Source: Indiicoccus explosivorum
GTDB lineage: Bacteria; Bacillota; Bacilli; Bacillales_A; Planococcaceae
Assembly: GCF_002167005.1 (NCBI RefSeq)
Contig: NZ_NHTN01000034.1
Span: 1-39,503, forward strand
Length of the DNA: 39,503 nucleotides
Direction: 5' to 3'
Each line of letters starts with the position of its first letter. Position 1 is the stretch's first letter. Under the pieces are notes generated by a model. The model was not told the DNA's origin. It was given only the letters and a program-made list of their open reading frames with translations, and did no database searches. Shown here piece by piece: positions 31,574 through 39,503 of the stretch. The translations under genes were made by a program, and so were the position numbers.

Positions 31574-33628
31574 TCAGTTCTCCTTCTTATAGAAATTCGC
31601 TTTCCACGTCGTTTTTCCCACGACTTTATCGAATACGAGGAACAGCGCCGGCAGCAGCAGAATGACCATCAGGAACGCAAGCAGCGCCCCGCGTCCGAGC
31701 AGCAGACCGATCGATGACACAATCGGGTTCGTCGATGTGATCCAAAGGATGAAACCGACACTCGACAAAATGGCGGCCGAGATGCCGATCGAGAAGATCT
31801 TTTCATCAAGCGTGCGCTTCATGGCCGCGAGTGCCGGCATTTCCTGCCGGTATTCCCGATACGTGTCGGTCAGCAGGATGGCATAGTCGACTGTCGCCGC
31901 AAGCTGGATGATGCTGACGAGCAGGTAACCGACATACACCAGTGAGGCATCGGTGAAATACGGCACCGACAGGTTGATCCAGACGGACGTCTGGATGGTC
32001 AGCAATAAAATCAGCGGAATCGTGACTGAACGGAATGTCACGATCAGAACGAACGCGATGGTCACGAGCGTCAGCATATTCACGAACGTATTGTCTTCCT
32101 GCACGGTATTTTTTATGTCATACAGCGTGACACTTTCCCCGAGAGTATGCACTTCATCGTAGTAGCCGGCTGCAATCGCCCGGACTTCCCCGATGAGGCG
32201 GAATGCTTCGTCGCCTTCGGTCTCCGTATTCGTCTGAAGGATCAGCCGGCTGTAATCGTCCGAGTAGAACTGCTCCGCCACTTCCTCACCGACGACTTCC
32301 GGCGGGATGGCGGCGCCGACCGTGCTGACATACGACACGACATCCGATACGGCGGGCAGTGCACGGAATTCCTGCACGAGGGCTTCTTCGCTTGCGACAT
32401 CGCCGCGCGGCACAAGTACGACAATCGGTGTGCTTTTCCCGAAATGCTCCCGGATTTCGGCGATGTCGCTGCCGGCCCGGGTGTTTTCCGGCTGGTCGCC
32501 GATGCCGTAAATGAAGGATGTCTCGCTTTGCGCAAGGAATGCCGGCACCACAATGAGCGCGACCAGGATCAGCACCGGAATCCGCAGCTTCGTGAGGATG
32601 CGTCCTTTATTCGGCACCGCGGGAAGCAGCGGCCGGTGCTGCGTCTTGTCGATCCATTTATACACGAGCAGTGTCAGCGCCGGCAAAAACACCATGACAC
32701 TGACGAAGCTCAGGAAAATCCCTTTGACGAGCGTGATGCCGAGATCCGCCCCGATTTCGAAATCCATGAATGACAAAGCGATAAATCCGAAGAACGTCGT
32801 CGATGCGCTTGCCGTGATGGCCGGGAAGGATTTCTTCATGGCCAGCTGCATCGCTTCCTGCGGATCGGCCGTCTTTTTGCGGAAATCCGAGAAACTGTGG
32901 AGCAGGAAGATCGCATAATCGAGCGACACCGCAAGCTGCAGGATCGGCGCGACGGATTGGGTGACGAACGATACTTCCCCGAAGAAGATATTCGTGCCCA
33001 TGTTGATGAGGACCGACACGCCGATCGCGGTCAGGAACAGCGCCGGTTCGAGCCAGGATGTCGTCGACAGGACGAGGATCAGGATGATGATCGGCACAAG
33101 GAGCGCCGCCGCGTACATCGATTCCTGTCCGGCCATTTTCTGCTGGGTGGCTGTATCGAGCGCTTCACCGGCGAGTGCGCTGTCTTCACCGATCAGCTCA
33201 TACAGCCTGTCGGTGACGGCCACTTCCTCGCCTTCCTGGATACTGAACGTGAACAGCGCACGGCCGTCCTTATAATAATTGTCGACGGTGTCTTCGTTTG
33301 CCATCTCAAGCGGCTTGCTTAAATCCACCGCATCGTCGAGCCACGTGACATCCGACACGCCATCGACTGCTGCCAGCTCCTCCTTGAACGCGAGCGCTTC
33401 CTGAATGGTCAGGTCATTCATCATGATGCGGTTCGTCGGTACACTGCCGCCGAATTCACGTCCCATGATCGCGAGCGCTTCCGTCGATGGCGCTTCCTCC
33501 GGCAAGTAATCCTTCATGTCGTAGTTCACCGGCACCATCGTGAAGGCGATGGCCCCGAGAATAGTCAGTACGGAGAACAAAAGCACAAGAAACTTTTTAT
33601 ATCGGGTTATCCATGATGTAATAAGAAT
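31574..33628 (-). CDS. MMPL/RND-family exporter
   Basis: This 684-residue membrane protein is built of two MMPL repeats. Each has an extracytoplasmic domain after its first helix and a five- to six-helix bundle. The transmembrane motifs SLDYAIFLLHSF and TVDYAILLTDTY carry the proton-relay aspartates. It likely exports lipids or hydrophobic drugs. No ATG, GTG or TTG with a ribosome site opens the reading frame. GAGGTG lies 7 bases before an ATT at 33628, which would give ILITSWITRYKKFLVLLFSV, a normal MMPL N-terminus. A GTG at 33586 would delete part of the first helix and has no site. It forms an operon with the YhgE-like gene, under the divergent TetR. Confidence 0.88.
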   Translation of the reverse strand: MLITSWITRYKKFLVLLFSVLTILGAIAFTMVPVNYDMKDYLPEEAPSTEALAIMGREFGGSVPTNRIMMNDLTIQEALAFKEELAAVDGVSDVTWLDDAVDLSKPLEMANEDTVDNYYKDGRALFTFSIQEGEEVAVTDRLYELIGEDSALAGEALDTATQQKMAGQESMYAAALLVPIIILILVLSTTSWLEPALFLTAIGVSVLINMGTNIFFGEVSFVTQSVAPILQLAVSLDYAIFLLHSFSDFRKKTADPQEAMQLAMKKSFPAITASASTTFFGFIALSFMDFEIGADLGITLVKGIFLSFVSVMVFLPALTLLVYKWIDKTQHRPLLPAVPNKGRILTKLRIPVLILVALIVVPAFLAQSETSFIYGIGDQPENTRAGSDIAEIREHFGKSTPIVVLVPRGDVASEEALVQEFRALPAVSDVVSYVSTVGAAIPPEVVGEEVAEQFYSDDYSRLILQTNTETEGDEAFRLIGEVRAIAAGYYDEVHTLGESVTLYDIKNTVQEDNTFVNMLTLVTIAFVLIVTFRSVTIPLILLLTIQTSVWINLSVPYFTDASLVYVGYLLVSIIQLAATVDYAILLTDTYREYRQEMPALAAMKRTLDEKIFSIGISAAILSSVGFILWITSTNPIVSSIGLLLGRGALLAFLMVILLLPALFLVFDKVVGKTTWKANFYKKEN

Positions 33629-33667
33629 AGTAGGTCACCTCGACCGGCTTTTTATTTTTACTTGCCC

Positions 33668-33754
33668 ATTATATGGACACCGTGTCGGATAAGCAACAGA
33701 CAGTTCCCCGCCTTTTGTCCGTTGCACAACACACCGGACAAATGTGTCGGATAA
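33668..33754. promoter_or_regulatory. MMPL operon promoter and TetR operators
   Basis: On the minus strand TTGCTT (complement of 33691-33696) and TATAAT (complement of 33668-33673) are 17 bases apart. A perfect palindrome GACACCGTGTC (33676-33686) lies inside the spacer. GTGTCGGATAA occurs at 33682 and again at 33744, and TTTGTCCG (33714) is inverted as CGGACAAA (33735). These are the likely operators of the TetR gene at 33779, controlling both directions. Confidence 0.7.
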
Positions 33755-33778
33755 CGCTGAAAAAGAAAGGAAGCTGTC

Positions 33779-34345
33779 ATGGAACGTTCAAAAATGGACC
33801 GGCGCAAAAAGTACACGCGCGCCCAATTGAAAGACAGTCTGATCGGACTGCTGAAAGAGAAGGAGATCAGCACTATCACCATCAAGGAACTGTGTGAGCG
33901 GGCGGATATCAACCGCTCCACATTCTATGCGCACTACCGTGACCCGGCCGACCTGCTCGGGACGATCGAAGAAGAACTGATCGAGGACATGGCTGCCTAC
34001 ATGGCCCGGTATGAGGAACAAAATGAAGATGACCGGCAGATGATCGAAAATCTGATCGGCTACTTTGCGACAAAAGCGGACGTGTGCCGGACGCTGCTCA
34101 ACGAGAAGCAGGATACGGGCTTCCAGGAGAAAGTGATGGCCTTCGCCCACCAGACGTTCCTGAAGAACTGGGCGCCGGCCAGGGAACTGGAAGAAGACAT
34201 GCATGAGTACGTCAGCACGTTCATTATCAGCGGCAGCATCCATGTCATCAAACGCTGGCTCAACAGCGGCATGGATAAAACACCGGGAGAAATAGCTGCG
34301 ATCATCGACCGGCTCATTAAGGAAGGACTGGAAGGGAGCGCGTAA
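33779..34345 (+). CDS. TetR-family regulator of the MMPL operon
   Basis: This 188-residue TetR protein has the DNA-binding helices LKEKEISTITIKELCERADI and NRSTFYAHYRDPADLL near 22-65, and a helical C-terminal domain with a conserved INGSI-like stretch, FIISGSIHVIKRWLNSG. The start at 33779 has AAAGGAAG. It is divergent from the MMPL-YhgE operon, whose promoter contains a palindrome, so it most likely represses export until an amphiphile binds. The ligand is unknown. Confidence 0.92.
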   Translation: MERSKMDRRKKYTRAQLKDSLIGLLKEKEISTITIKELCERADINRSTFYAHYRDPADLLGTIEEELIEDMAAYMARYEEQNEDDRQMIENLIGYFATKADVCRTLLNEKQDTGFQEKVMAFAHQTFLKNWAPARELEEDMHEYVSTFIISGSIHVIKRWLNSGMDKTPGEIAAIIDRLIKEGLEGSA

Positions 34346-34451
34346 AGCTGACCGGCGGTAAGCCCGAATTGCAGAAATCTAAATAGTCTGTTATTTTTGA
34401 GTCAGCAGCTACACTGCAGCCGCCGATCAAATCTACAGAAGGAGAATGGAA

Positions 34452-34769
34452 ATGGACAGTGTGTTCCATTTGCGGGATTTTGTGTACATTCTCTTCATTG
34501 TCGGCGCTTTTTTGGTTTCTTGGCGGCTCGGGATTCTGACACTCGACAAAAGAGGAAAGCTTCTGCCGGCCATAGCGGCGTCTCTCCTGTCCGGTGCGCT
34601 GATCCTGTTCGCAGGCGGCACTTTCGGCGAGGCCGCTGAACCGGATCTGATCGGCAAAGGACTGGTGCCGTTCATGTTCTTCCTGGCGTTCATTGGAATC
34701 GGAATCAGTGACATCATCCTGCTGCTTGTAAAATGGACGAACAGGAAACACGCCGGTCCCGTCCCGTGA
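34452..34769 (+). CDS. Small membrane protein
   Basis: This 105-residue protein has three hydrophobic segments (about 8-26, 38-55 and 68-92) and a basic C-terminus (KWTNRKHAGPVP). I do not recognise the family. AGAAGGAG lies 7 bases before the ATG at 34452; an ATG 6 bases earlier is too close to that site. It lies about 100 bases after tetR and 45 bases before a GNAT gene on the same strand, so it may be co-transcribed with the latter. Confidence 0.7.
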   Translation: MDSVFHLRDFVYILFIVGAFLVSWRLGILTLDKRGKLLPAIAASLLSGALILFAGGTFGEAAEPDLIGKGLVPFMFFLAFIGIGISDIILLLVKWTNRKHAGPVP

Positions 34770-34814
34770 AAAACCGCCTGCCGCGGAGGGCGGACCGGTC
34801 AGTAAAGGAGACTG

Positions 34815-35255
34815 ATGATGCCTTCATTGCACATTAAGGAACTGACGGAAGATGACGAAATCAGAAAGGCTTTTCCCGTTATGAAACAGCTCCGGCCGCA
34901 TCTCGGCGAAACGGACTATCTCGAACTTGTAAAGGAGGCGCGGGCGACGGACCGCTACCGGCTGTTCGCACTGACGGACGGCGATGAAATTGTCGCTGTC
35001 ACCGGCTTCAAGCCGATGACCACGCTGTACTACGGCCGGTTTGTCTGGGTCTGCGACTTAGTCACCGACGCGTCCAGGCGCTCGAACGGCTTCGGGGAAA
35101 GGCTGCTCCGGTTCGTCCACAGCTGGGCGAAAGAGAACGGCTGCGGCAGTGTCGCGCTGTCTTCTGGGCTGCAGCGCACAGAAGCGCACAAGTTTTACGA
35201 AGAAAAACTGGCATATGAAAAAGTAAGTTTCGTCTTCAGGAAAACCTTTGACTGA
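34815..35255 (+). CDS. GNAT-family N-acetyltransferase
   Basis: The 146-residue protein has the GNAT core: [23 protein letters not shown] with the R-x-x-G-x-G acetyl-CoA loop, then [24 protein letters not shown]. The substrate is unknown. Two adjacent ATG codons (34815 and 34818) follow AAAGGAG. It ends before a perfect 16-bp terminator. Confidence 0.88.
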   Translation: MMPSLHIKELTEDDEIRKAFPVMKQLRPHLGETDYLELVKEARATDRYRLFALTDGDEIVAVTGFKPMTTLYYGRFVWVCDLVTDASRRSNGFGERLLRFVHSWAKENGCGSVALSSGLQRTEAHKFYEEKLAYEKVSFVFRKTFD

Positions 35256-35270
35256 GGACCTGGAAAACGA

Positions 35271-35306
35271 AAAGACCGCCAGTCGGCTCCCCGACTGGCG
35301 GTCTTT
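35271..35306. terminator. Strong bidirectional terminator
   Basis: A perfect 16-bp stem, AAAGACCGCCAGTCGG (35271-35286) and its complement (35291-35306), has a CTCC loop. It separates the GNAT gene from the convergent M20 gene. Confidence 0.9.
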
Positions 35307-35370
35307 CTGTTTCCCTTGTACCCCCCGGAAGAAGCAGGTCATCTGCGGGAATCCTTTTCGGGAGGGTCCG

Positions 35371-36603
35371 TCATCCGATGGAGAGCCGCTGGTCCGGTTC
35401 ACCCGATGCTCCCGAACGGCTTTCATCCAGATAACTGCAGACGACTTGTCCCACCGATTTGGCGGCCACAAGGATCGCATCCTCATCGATATCGAACTTC
35501 GGATGGTGATTGAAGTACGGCGTTTCCACCCCTTTCGGCGTACACCCGATAAAGAAGTAGGAACCCGGAACCTTTTCCAAATAATACGCGAAGTCTTCCG
35601 ACGGCGACATTTTCGGGAATTCCTTCACTTCCCTGATGTCTTCATCTTTCGCTCCATCCAGCGTCATCGCAACGAACGCTGTAAGTTCAGGGTTGTTATA
35701 CAGCGGCGGATAATCCGGTGTATAAGTGAGTTCGCACCGGACGCCGAACGACTCTTCCAGGCCTTTCACTTGCCTGTGCAGTTCCTTGTCGATCGCTGCC
35801 TGGGTATCCGTATCGGAATAGCGGATATCTCCCTCCAGTTCGATGCTGTCCTTTATGACATTGAAACTGCCTTTCCCGTCGAATGAACCAATCGTCACCA
35901 CACCCGCTGCCATCGGATCCACCCGGCGGCTGACAATCGTCTGCGCGGCCGTCACAAAGTAAGCACCCGCAACGATCGCATCATTCGCTTTATGCGGGGA
36001 AGAGCCATGGCCGCCGGTCGCCTGGATCCGCAGCTTGAAGTAGGTGCGGCCGTTGAAGGCGTATCCGCTGCGGGTACCGACCGTCCCCGCCGGGGCGAGC
36101 GGCAGGAGATGAACACCGAAGATCGCATCGAGGTCATCCAGCAAGCCGCTATCGACGATGCTTTTCGCGCCTCCGGGCGGCTGCTCCTCGGCATGCTGAT
36201 GAATGATTTTCACCGTGCCGCTGATTTTATCCTTCAGTTGGATCAGGCAATCAGCGAGCACCAGCAAATAAGCGGTATGGGCATCATGTCCGCACGCATG
36301 CATGACTCCTTCATTGACCGATTTGAACGGGACATCCGCTTCTTCCGTGATCGGCAGTGCATCGAAGTCGGCCCGAAGCCCGACGGTCCTGCCCGGAGAA
36401 ACGCCTTTAATCGTCACGACGATCCCGTAGCCGTTCCCGACATCCGTCTCGATTTCGACGTCTTTGCCTCTATAGTAATCCGCGATGTAGGCGGCAGTTT
36501 CTTTTTCCTTGAACGACAGCTCGGGATGTGCATGAAGGCGGCGGCGGATTGCGATCATTTCCTCTTCCCGCTGCTCCAGCATTTTCATCAATTCTTCTCT
36601 CAC
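35371..36603 (-). CDS. M20-family amidohydrolase/aminoacylase
   Basis: This 410-residue cytoplasmic metallohydrolase removes acyl groups from N-acylated amino acids or cleaves related amides. Metal ligands are visible in HACGHDAHT, the HAEEQPPGGA stretch (catalytic glutamate), the dimerisation histidine in ATGGHGSSPH, and the C-terminal NHHPKFDID. It starts at a GTG (36603) with GGGAG 8 bases upstream; a TTG at 36609 is too close to that site. It lies 54 bases downstream of the NorB-like exporter and probably shares its promoter. The pair may import or export and process one compound. Confidence 0.88.
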   Translation of the reverse strand: MREELMKMLEQREEEMIAIRRRLHAHPELSFKEKETAAYIADYYRGKDVEIETDVGNGYGIVVTIKGVSPGRTVGLRADFDALPITEEADVPFKSVNEGVMHACGHDAHTAYLLVLADCLIQLKDKISGTVKIIHQHAEEQPPGGAKSIVDSGLLDDLDAIFGVHLLPLAPAGTVGTRSGYAFNGRTYFKLRIQATGGHGSSPHKANDAIVAGAYFVTAAQTIVSRRVDPMAAGVVTIGSFDGKGSFNVIKDSIELEGDIRYSDTDTQAAIDKELHRQVKGLEESFGVRCELTYTPDYPPLYNNPELTAFVAMTLDGAKDEDIREVKEFPKMSPSEDFAYYLEKVPGSYFFIGCTPKGVETPYFNHHPKFDIDEDAILVAAKSVGQVVCSYLDESRSGASGEPDQRLSIG

Positions 36604-36657
36604 TGTCAAAGCTCCCTTCTATATTTCGTCAGGCGCCAGCAGAGGCGCTCTTCGGCG

Positions 36658-38067
36658 TCAGCCGGCCCGTCTGACTTCCATTTCCTGTGCCTGTTCCTTC
36701 GTCTCCCCTGGAACCAGTGCCAGAATGGAGATGAGGGAAATCGCAGCGAACAGCACATTTGTGATGATTCCGACCGTGGCCGCCAGATGGACGGAGGCGA
36801 CCGCCGCAACTGTCCCGTACACAGTCGCTGAAATCGCGATGCCGAACGCATTCCCTAATGAACTCGCCATTTTATATATACCCGATGCTTCCCCTACTTT
36901 ATCATCCGGCGCCGATGTGACGGCTGTATCGGTGGACGGCGTCGCATACATGCCGAGCCCCAAGCCGAACAGGATGAATCCGACGAACACGACGACCGTG
37001 TACAAAGCGTCCGGCAGGAACGTCAGCCCCATCAGGGCGACCCCGACCAGTGTGGTGATCGTTCCCCATACCATCGGCTTTTTCGGGCCGACGCGCTGCA
37101 GGATTTTTTCCCCTACCCGAATCATAGCGAGGACGGCGACCAAGTAGCCGATGGACAGCATGCCTGATTGGAAGGCTGTGTAACCGCGCCCCACCTGTAC
37201 ATACGTATTGGCGACAATCAGCGTGCCTGCCACCGCGTTCAGCAGGAAGTTCGACACCGTCGCGCCTGTATAAGGCTTGTTTTTGAATAGCTTGAAATCG
37301 ATTAGAGCGTTTCTCTTTTTCCCTTCATACCGTACAAACACCGCGATACCGATGATTGCTGCCGCGGCAAGCGCAAGTGCTGCAGGGCTCGTCCAGCCCA
37401 GTTGCGCCCCTTGTGTGATCAGCACGTTGATGGCGAGCATCGTGACGATGAAAATCCCCAAGCCGCCGAAATCGAATTTGAATTTTTCTTTTGATTCCAC
37501 CCGGCTTTCCGGAACATCCCGGATCAGCCACATGGCCAGCAGCGCAAAGACGATAGAGAAAATAAAAATCCATTTCCAGCCCATGTAAGTCGCAATCGCA
37601 CCGCCCGCGAATGAAGTGACACCCGAACCGCCCCATGATCCGATGGACCAGAAGCTGAGCGCGCGCTGTCTTTCCGCACCCTCGAAATACGCTTTCATCA
37701 AAGCAATGGTCGCCGGCATGATGCATGCGGCGGAAAGCCCCTGCAGGATCCGGCCGATGATCAGCAGCGGCGCTCCCTGCGCAAGCACGAGCAGCAATGA
37801 ACCGATGACACTCAGGACAAGTCCGATATACGTAATTTTCTTTCTGCCCATTCTGTCCGCCAGTCCGCCTGCCACCACGATGAATAAGCCTGAGAACAGC
37901 GATGTGAGACTGATGGCGATATTCAGGACACCAAGTTCAACCCCTAAATCATTCTGGACTGCAGGGACGATGTTCACCATCGCCTGCGCGAACAGCCAAA
38001 ACGTCAGGACACCGAATACAATCCCTGTAATCATTTTATTTGTGCCTTTATAAGTTGCCGCTTCCAC
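36658..38067 (-). CDS. norB: NorB-like MFS multidrug exporter (DHA2, 14 helices)
   Basis: The 469-residue protein has fourteen hydrophobic segments. From memory it resembles S. aureus NorB along its whole length, for example in VFGVLTFWLFAQAMVNIVPA, RALSFWSIGSWGGSG, and LIDFKLFKNKPYTGAT. The motif GGLADRMGRKK follows helix two. NorB exports fluoroquinolones and other compounds. The start is a GTG at 38067 with AGGAGG 6 bases upstream. It is the first gene of an operon with an M20 amidohydrolase. Confidence 0.85.
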   Translation of the reverse strand: MEAATYKGTNKMITGIVFGVLTFWLFAQAMVNIVPAVQNDLGVELGVLNIAISLTSLFSGLFIVVAGGLADRMGRKKITYIGLVLSVIGSLLLVLAQGAPLLIIGRILQGLSAACIMPATIALMKAYFEGAERQRALSFWSIGSWGGSGVTSFAGGAIATYMGWKWIFIFSIVFALLAMWLIRDVPESRVESKEKFKFDFGGLGIFIVTMLAINVLITQGAQLGWTSPAALALAAAAIIGIAVFVRYEGKKRNALIDFKLFKNKPYTGATVSNFLLNAVAGTLIVANTYVQVGRGYTAFQSGMLSIGYLVAVLAMIRVGEKILQRVGPKKPMVWGTITTLVGVALMGLTFLPDALYTVVVFVGFILFGLGLGMYATPSTDTAVTSAPDDKVGEASGIYKMASSLGNAFGIAISATVYGTVAAVASVHLAATVGIITNVLFAAISLISILALVPGETKEQAQEMEVRRAG

Positions 38068-38135
38068 ATTAATCCTCCTCAGTTTTGAACCCTTTTATCA
38101 TTGTCAGATCCTTTTCTGCCGGCTGTCCTGCAAAG

Positions 38136-38211
38136 AAACTGGATCCACAACCAGTTTCCACTTCACTTGTGATCACATTTTTATTATAAAAAGTCCGGCC
38201 GGGAGGAATAA
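38136..38211 (-). promoter_or_regulatory. Promoter and palindromes upstream of norB
   Basis: On the minus strand a perfect TATAAT (complement of 38183-38188) is preceded at 17 bases by TTATTC. The palindrome TGTGATCACA (38168-38177) covers the expected start of transcription, and AAACTGG...CCAGTTT (38136-38157) follows. These are likely repressor sites; no regulator gene is adjacent. Confidence 0.5.
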
Positions 38212-38311
38212 GCGGAAAATCGACTTCCTGAAAGCGTTTTAACGGTCAATTTTTTATTTCCTTTCTGTGGAGGTAAAAAATCAGACCTTAATTTTTCACA
38301 AAATAAAAAGA

Positions 38312-38387
38312 GGTTGTCTAAAAAAGTCTGAATGCCTGTTCCCGAACCATCCGGTCCAGGATGGGGAAACCAGACGCTTTTTGACCC
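38312..38387. repeat. Structured non-coding element
   Basis: A GGTTGTCTAAAAAAGTCTG segment (38312-38330) pairs imperfectly with CAGACGCTTTTTGACCC (38371-38387). The arms enclose an inner hairpin CCATCC...GGATGG. It lies in the gene-free stretch 38068-38954. I recognise no RNA family; it resembles non-coding dispersed elements of Planococcaceae. The rest, 38388-38670, shows no supported gene; CCGAGACCCC near 38449 echoes the repeat at 38731. Confidence 0.4.
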
Positions 38388-38666
38388 ATATGATGCGGGA
38401 AATGCAGCCAGCACGACAGGACGTCGCGGTGCTGGCTGCCCGGACGGCCGACCGAGACCCCCGTTCTTTCGCTGGAGTCGCCGGTTTCCTATCCATCCCC
38501 TGACCGGACAGGCAGGCGAGTCGCTGACTGCCGCTGTTTAAATTCACAAGAAAAAGCCGCCGCAGATTCTCTGTCCATCTTCTGCAATGCAAGTGAGCGG
38601 AACTCCCTCTGACTAAACGAGACTGAGAGCCTCAGTGATGAGAAGAAGAATGAGAAAAGAGAATAC

Positions 38667-38709
38667 AAAAAAAGGCGGGAAGAGGGCATGAGTTCCTCTT
38701 CCCGCCTTT
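38667..38709 (-). terminator. Strong hairpin terminator
   Basis: AAAGGCGGGAAGAGG (38671-38685) pairs perfectly with 38695-38709 and is followed on the minus strand by a T-run. It is the first terminator after the GH39-type gene, with the dispersed repeat in between. Confidence 0.8.
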
Positions 38710-38730
38710 ACGATTAGTGAGTTTGCTACT

Positions 38731-38872
38731 GAAAGAAAGGGCTAGCGGAAGCCAGCGGAAATGCGAGACGCCTGCGGAAAAACGAACTGGCCGAGACCCC
38801 GCATGCCGGTGAAGCCGGCAGAGGAGGCTCGGCCGTTCGTCCGCGGCAAGCGAGCGTTTGCGCAGCGAACGC
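38731..38872 (-). repeat. Dispersed GC-rich repeat, copy B
   Basis: This is the inverse-orientation copy of the element at 3599-3711. Shared blocks on the minus strand include CCGCGGACGAACGG (38833-38846) and CGTTTTTCCGCAGGCGT (38768-38784), in the same order. It contains small internal palindromes (GCCGG...CCGGC) and no supported gene. Confidence 0.7.
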
Positions 38873-38954
38873 TAATCCTTTCTGGCAAGATCCGCAAACC
38901 ATGACGGACCAAAGTGGCTTTTGGGGCAGCCTCCTGCGGATTCTCTCGTCCGTA

Positions 38955-39503
38955 TTAGAGCAGTTTTTTTCGGATATCGTAAAAATGGATCGCATTGACG
39001 GTCATGTACGTATAGAATGACCACTCGCCGCCGAGTTCCTCGTCGTACAGTTCCAGTGAAGGCTGGCTTGTCTGGATGATGTAATCGATCACTTCCCCGT
39101 CCATGCCGAACCGGCTGTTCAGTTCCCACCATTTCCGGTAAAGGGCGCCGTGGTCTTTATCGAAGACCCGTTTCCGGATCTGGTAATCGCCGGGTTCCAG
39201 ATTCGAAATGGCCACGTGCACATCCCGGTTCAAGTTATTCAGGAACGTTTCCTCTGTCGAATAGTACGGATTCACGTAGTTGCAGTTCAGCAGGACAAGC
39301 TGGTAGCCCCGCCCGTTCTTCGTCATGATATACCCGTCCCCCGCCGCGACGATGTCCCCGTCCAGCCGTTTCAGGAATTGCATGGCGAAGTAAGGCGGCC
39401 GTTTCCCGCTGAAATAATGATAGAGTTCCATCCCTTCCAGCCGAAGCCGGCCGTTCTTCCCTGTTTTTTCATGGAGTTCCGTATTGATCCAGAAGCCGAT
39501 CGA
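38955..39503 (-). CDS. C-terminal part of an AraC/GH39-like protein (cut by the window edge)
   Basis: Only the last 182 residues are present; the frame is open to the window edge at 39503. SIGFWINTELHEKTG at the edge, then YHYFSGKRPPYFAMQFLKRL, GYIMTKNGRGYQLVLLNCNY and GDYQIRKRVFDKDHGALYRK, match the C-terminal region of GH39 (beta-xylosidase)-type proteins. These include the large AraC regulators of Staphylococcus (Rsp-like). Whether an AraC domain precedes it cannot be seen. It is followed by the dispersed repeat and a terminator. Confidence 0.7.
   Translation of the reverse strand, partial: SIGFWINTELHEKTGKNGRLRLEGMELYHYFSGKRPPYFAMQFLKRLDGDIVAAGDGYIMTKNGRGYQLVLLNCNYVNPYYSTEETFLNNLNRDVHVAISNLEPGDYQIRKRVFDKDHGALYRKWWELNSRFGMDGEVIDYIIQTSQPSLELYDEELGGEWSFYTYMTVNAIHFYDIRKKLL

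Noticed and set aside
38296-38592. Insertion-sequence remnant
   Set aside because: The minus-strand peptide here has no transposase motif, and no target-site duplication or terminal inverted repeats could be paired.

Overview
The window looks like a chromosomal stretch from a GC-rich member of the Bacillales, probably Planococcaceae (a Planococcus- or Bhargavaea-like genus). The grounds are: strong AGGAGG-type ribosome binding sites throughout; use of GTG and TTG starts; Firmicutes families such as YhgE/Pip, PadR with a HAAS protein, DUF2975 with a YozG-like regulator, a Staphylococcus-type class I aldolase and a NorB-like exporter; sigma-A promoters; and U-tailed terminators. The genus is an inference from these features, not from a search. 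No rRNA, tRNA or CRISPR array was seen.

Layout from left to right. (1) 1-3.6 kb: a 21-bp-period tandem array, the aldolase gene fda, and a convergent arsR-arsB-arsC arsenic operon whose ArsR-type operator lies in the promoter spacer. (2) 3.7-5.9 kb: an AT-rich island with a two-gene DarTG-like system, with the macrodomain antitoxin first and an extended DNA ADP-ribosyltransferase toxin second. A dispersed repeat flanks it on the left. (3) 5.9-8.9 kb: a padR-HAAS-DUF3784 operon facing a DUF2207 membrane protein across a shared operator. (4) 9-14 kb: an EamA exporter, a PLP aminotransferase, two small proteins, and a quinone-stress pair (ring-cleaving dioxygenase plus FMN reductase) behind MhqR-like operators. 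(5) 14.1-18.8 kb: a trypsin-like protease fused to a DRGH nuclease, a frameshifted brnQ and an MFS exporter. (6) 19-24.4 kb: a secreted coiled-coil protein, a tetR-alkA pair divergent from an SDR enzyme, a degenerate M50-like membrane protein, an O-methyltransferase and a DUF1697 protein. (7) 24.4-29.6 kb: an ECF sigma factor fused to a VOC domain, a second 21-bp-period array, a GNAT enzyme, a DUF2975-XRE-DUF2975 operon behind three helically phased TTATCGA boxes, an RlmI-like methyltransferase and a LURP-one protein. (8) 29.7-35.3 kb: an MMPL/RND exporter with a YhgE/Pip partner, controlled by a divergent TetR regulator, then a small membrane protein and a GNAT enzyme. (9) 35.3-39.5 kb: a NorB-like exporter with an M20 amidohydrolase, a gene-free region holding hairpins and the second copy of the dispersed repeat, and the 3' end of an AraC/GH39-type gene cut by the window edge.

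Much of the window deals with efflux, detoxification and stress. Several exporters or redox enzymes are paired with a local repressor and a recognisable operator: ArsR, PadR, an MhqR-like site and two TetR regulators. The best candidates for undescribed biology are the DarTG variant, the protease-nuclease fusion, the sigma-VOC fusion and the recurring 21-bp-period intergenic repeats.
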